Under the pieces are notes generated by a model that was not told the origin of the DNA, made no database searches, and worked only from the letters and a program-made list of their open reading frames with translations. This document shows, piece after piece, positions 4,808 through 6,391 of a stretch of DNA of 6,391 nt. The translations under genes and the position numbers were made by a program. This DNA is from Anaerolineae bacterium (GTDB lineage Bacteria; Chloroflexota; Anaerolineae; B4-G1; SLSP01): contig JAFGNI010000164.1 in NCBI GenBank assembly GCA_016927095.1, forward strand, positions 1 through 6,391, given 5' to 3'. Within the stretch, counting starts at the first letter, position 1. Every line of letters starts with the position of its first letter.

Positions 4808-6265
4808 CTTTTCCCCTATGAGCCGCGCCTTGAGCACCTCGACTTCACGGCGTTCCTGCGGACTGAGCGCATCGCTGCGTCGACAGGCGGCGAGCAGATG
4901 GCGGAGGCGTGCGTGTGCCTCGGGGCTGAGGGGGTAGCGGGAGGCAAAGACCAGGGCCACAGCCAGGAGCGCGATGGGCACACCGGCGAAGATCCAGCGT
5001 AGCGTCGTGATAAAGGCTGGGGACTGGGCTTGCTCGATGAGCCGGGTGCGTCCGTTGGCGAGTTCCTCCACGGGTGGAATGTAGCCAGCCACCGCCAGCG
5101 CGTTGGATACTAGGAAGATGGCCACCGCCGAGCTGAACTTTCGTACAAACGTGATGAGCGCGGAGTAGGTGCCCTCGCGGCGCTCGCCTGTGGCCAACTC
5201 ATCGACGTCGGGGATGTCCGGGAAGATGGCGTAGATCATCACTACGATACCGCCGGTACCGATGCCCACGATGGATGCAAAGACGTAGACGGCCCACGCG
5301 GGGCTCGCCGGCGTGATCAGCCCGCTCACGACCATCGCCGCCATCCAGATACCGGCGCCGACCATATAGCCGGTCCGCTTGCTCGTGTGCCGGCTTAGCC
5401 AACTGTAGAAAGGCAGTGAAACAACCTGGGCGACCAGAAGCGTGCCATTGACGAAGCTCACCTCACCCCCGCGCAGCAAGTGGTACTTCATATAGTAGAC
5501 GACGATACTGCTCACCGCGTCAATGGCGACGAAGGCGAGCAGATACATGAGCAGCGCCATCACGAACGTCTTCGTTTGGAACGGCTGTAGGTAGGTCTTG
5601 CGCCAGTCGAAGGGCTGCGGCGGTCGTTGGAACTCGGAGCGTTCCCGGGTTGTGAGCACCGTCGCAATGAAGGGCAACGCGAAGATGGCGCCGAAGGTGA
5701 GCCCCATCGCGACGTAACCCGTTCGTACACTATCGAAGGCCCCCACGATTTCCAGCGGCACCAGCGCGGCGGCGATGGAGCCGATTGTGGAGAAGAAGAT
5801 GCGCACGGAGCTGAGGACAGTCCGCTCGTTGTAGTCGAGCGTCAACTCCGACTGCAGCGCGTTGTAGTTGAGCATCACGATGCTGACGATGGTCGAGAAG
5901 AAGAGGTAGGTAGCTACGACGAAGAGAAAGCGCGAGGTCTCGCTGGGGAGTGACGTGGGATAGAAGAGCGCGAAAAACGAAAGGAAGACCAACGGCACGC
6001 CCGCCAGCAGATAGGGCCGGCGCCGGCCCATTCGGGTGCGCGTCCGGTCAGCAATCACGCCCTCGAAGGGATCGGTGATCGCGTCGTAGACCTTGCTGAT
6101 GAGGATCACCGTCCCGGCCAGCCCCGGGCGGATTCTGACGACGTCGGTGAGGAAGACCAAGTAGTAGAAGCTGATCAGCGTCCCTGCCCCGCCGCCATAG
6201 ATGTCGCCGAGGCCATAGCCGATCTTTTGCAGCAGTGTGAGTTCGCGGTTGGTGTCGTTGGTCAT
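4802..6265 (-). CDS. GPH-family (MelB-like) sugar:cation symporter
   Basis: The 487-residue, polytopic protein fits the usual 12-helix glycoside-pentoside-hexuronide:cation symporter (MFS, TIGR00792). The N-terminal KIGYGLGD (14-21) and the loop after helix 2, with YDAITDPFEG (60-69) and ADRTRTRMGRRRPYLL (72-87), are diagnostic. D61 and D65 correspond to the paired Asp of the MelB cation site. The C half has IFPDIPDVDELATGERREGTYSAL (347-370) followed by FVRKFSS (373-379), the second conserved loop. Members import glycosides, pentosides or hexuronides with Na+ or H+ across the inner membrane. The charged tail (from about 445) is cytoplasmic. I chose ATG 6265-6263, which has GGAG 5 nt upstream. 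The open frame extends 37 codons further, but only through an octamer array and a hairpin. It is probably the first gene of an operon with the serine hydrolase. Confidence 0.92.
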   Translation of the reverse strand: MTNDTNRELTLLQKIGYGLGDIYGGGAGTLISFYYLVFLTDVVRIRPGLAGTVILISKVYDAITDPFEGVIADRTRTRMGRRRPYLLAGVPLVFLSFFALFYPTSLPSETSRFLFVVATYLFFSTIVSIVMLNYNALQSELTLDYNERTVLSSVRIFFSTIGSIAAALVPLEIVGAFDSVRTGYVAMGLTFGAIFALPFIATVLTTRERSEFQRPPQPFDWRKTYLQPFQTKTFVMALLMYLLAFVAIDAVSSIVVYYMKYHLLRGGEVSFVNGTLLVAQVVSLPFYSWLSRHTSKRTGYMVGAGIWMAAMVVSGLITPASPAWAVYVFASIVGIGTGGIVVMIYAIFPDIPDVDELATGERREGTYSALITFVRKFSSAVAIFLVSNALAVAGYIPPVEELANGRTRLIEQAQSPAFITTLRWIFAGVPIALLAVALVFASRYPLSPEAHARLRHLLAACRRSDALSPQERREVEVLKARLIGEKG

Positions 6266-6278
6266 CGTCTCTCCAGTT

Positions 6279-6318
6279 GCAGAATCAGCGAATGAGCGAG
6301 TCAGCGAGAAAGCGAGCC
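6279..6318 (-). repeat. Octamer tandem array just upstream of the symporter start
   Basis: On the minus strand (coding for the symporter) the units read GGCTCGCT, TTCTCGCT, GACTCGCT, CATTCGCT and a degenerate GATTCTGC. On the plus strand AGCG occurs at exactly 8-bp steps (6287, 6295, 6303, 6311). Positions 6282-6301 match 3076-3095 exactly in inverted orientation. The array ends about 14 bp before the symporter ATG, next to its Shine-Dalgarno. Confidence 0.82.
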
Positions 6319-6357
6319 GGTCCCATAGTCGCTGACCGCTCCGATATCGAACGGACC

Positions 6358-6374
6358 GCGGGCATCCTGCCCGC
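6358..6374. repeat. Perfect 7-bp hairpin palindrome upstream of the symporter operon
   Basis: GCGGGCA-TCC-TGCCCGC is a perfect inverted repeat with a 3-nt loop, about 93 bp upstream of the symporter start. No T-run flanks it, so a simple intrinsic terminator is unlikely. It could be a dispersed palindromic (REP-like) element, an operator, or the 3' hairpin of a gene beyond the window. Confidence 0.45.
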
Positions 6375-6391
6375 ATGCGCGCAGCGTCGCC

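Noticed and set aside
5627..5953. 108-codon plus frame opposite the symporter gene
   Set aside because: Its Glu/Asp/Arg/Gly-rich composition is the expected antisense image of membrane-protein codons; no supporting signals.
6266..6376. 37-codon N-terminal extension of the symporter
   Set aside because: The extension is encoded by the hairpin and octamer array, is Arg-rich and unlike GPH N termini, while ATG 6265 has a good Shine-Dalgarno and leads directly into the family N-terminal motif.

Overview
The window is GC-rich bacterial DNA with compact coding and conventional Shine-Dalgarno starts. Its families (COG1082 sugar isomerase, UroD-like methyltransferase, GPH symporter, YdeI/OmdA protein, VIT1/CCC1 transporter) do not fix a taxon. 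A GC-rich environmental bacterium such as a Chloroflexota-type lineage would fit, but this is a weak inference. No tRNA, rRNA, CRISPR array, phage gene or transposase was seen.

Layout from left to right. (1) 1-754, minus: a sugar phosphate isomerase/epimerase-type TIM barrel, missing at most its stop codon or last few residues at the window edge. (2) 755-1413: a 659-bp divergent intergenic region with no credible gene. It holds a heptamer repeat, a perfect 8-bp dyad over a possible -10 box and a possible RNA stem-loop. (3) 1414-2013, plus: a VIT1/CCC1-like Fe/Mn transporter. It is followed 38 bp later by (4) 2052-3038, plus: a UroD-superfamily protein that is not HemE. (5) 3121-3684, plus: a YdeI/OmdA family protein. 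(6) A convergent junction with a 15-bp stem hairpin covering the end of the YdeI gene. (7) 6265-4802 then 4777-3755, both minus: a GPH-family sugar:cation symporter followed after 24 bp by a serine beta-lactamase-like hydrolase. This is probably one operon for uptake and processing of a glycoside or related substrate.

The most unusual signal is in the spacers. Several gene junctions are built from degenerate 8-bp (in places 7-bp) tandem units around CGCT / CCTAGCG. Two unrelated genes (YdeI and the GPH symporter) each have such an array just upstream of the ribosome binding site on their coding strand, and the two arrays share an exact 20-bp match. Two other unrelated genes (UroD-like and serine hydrolase) end in nearly the same 12-bp octamer-derived sequence, which supplies the TAG stop. 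This looks like a genome-wide family of intergenic short tandem repeats that shapes gene boundaries. It is comparable in kind to the heptanucleotide STRR repeats of heterocystous cyanobacteria but has its own unit.

The genes themselves are ordinary families with a few odd residues. The UroD-like protein has His-x-Asp where corrinoid methyltransferases have His-x-Cys, and the serine hydrolase has a Gly-Cys-Asp-Ala-Gly segment in place of the usual third motif. I see no clear new multi-gene defence or metabolic system here.
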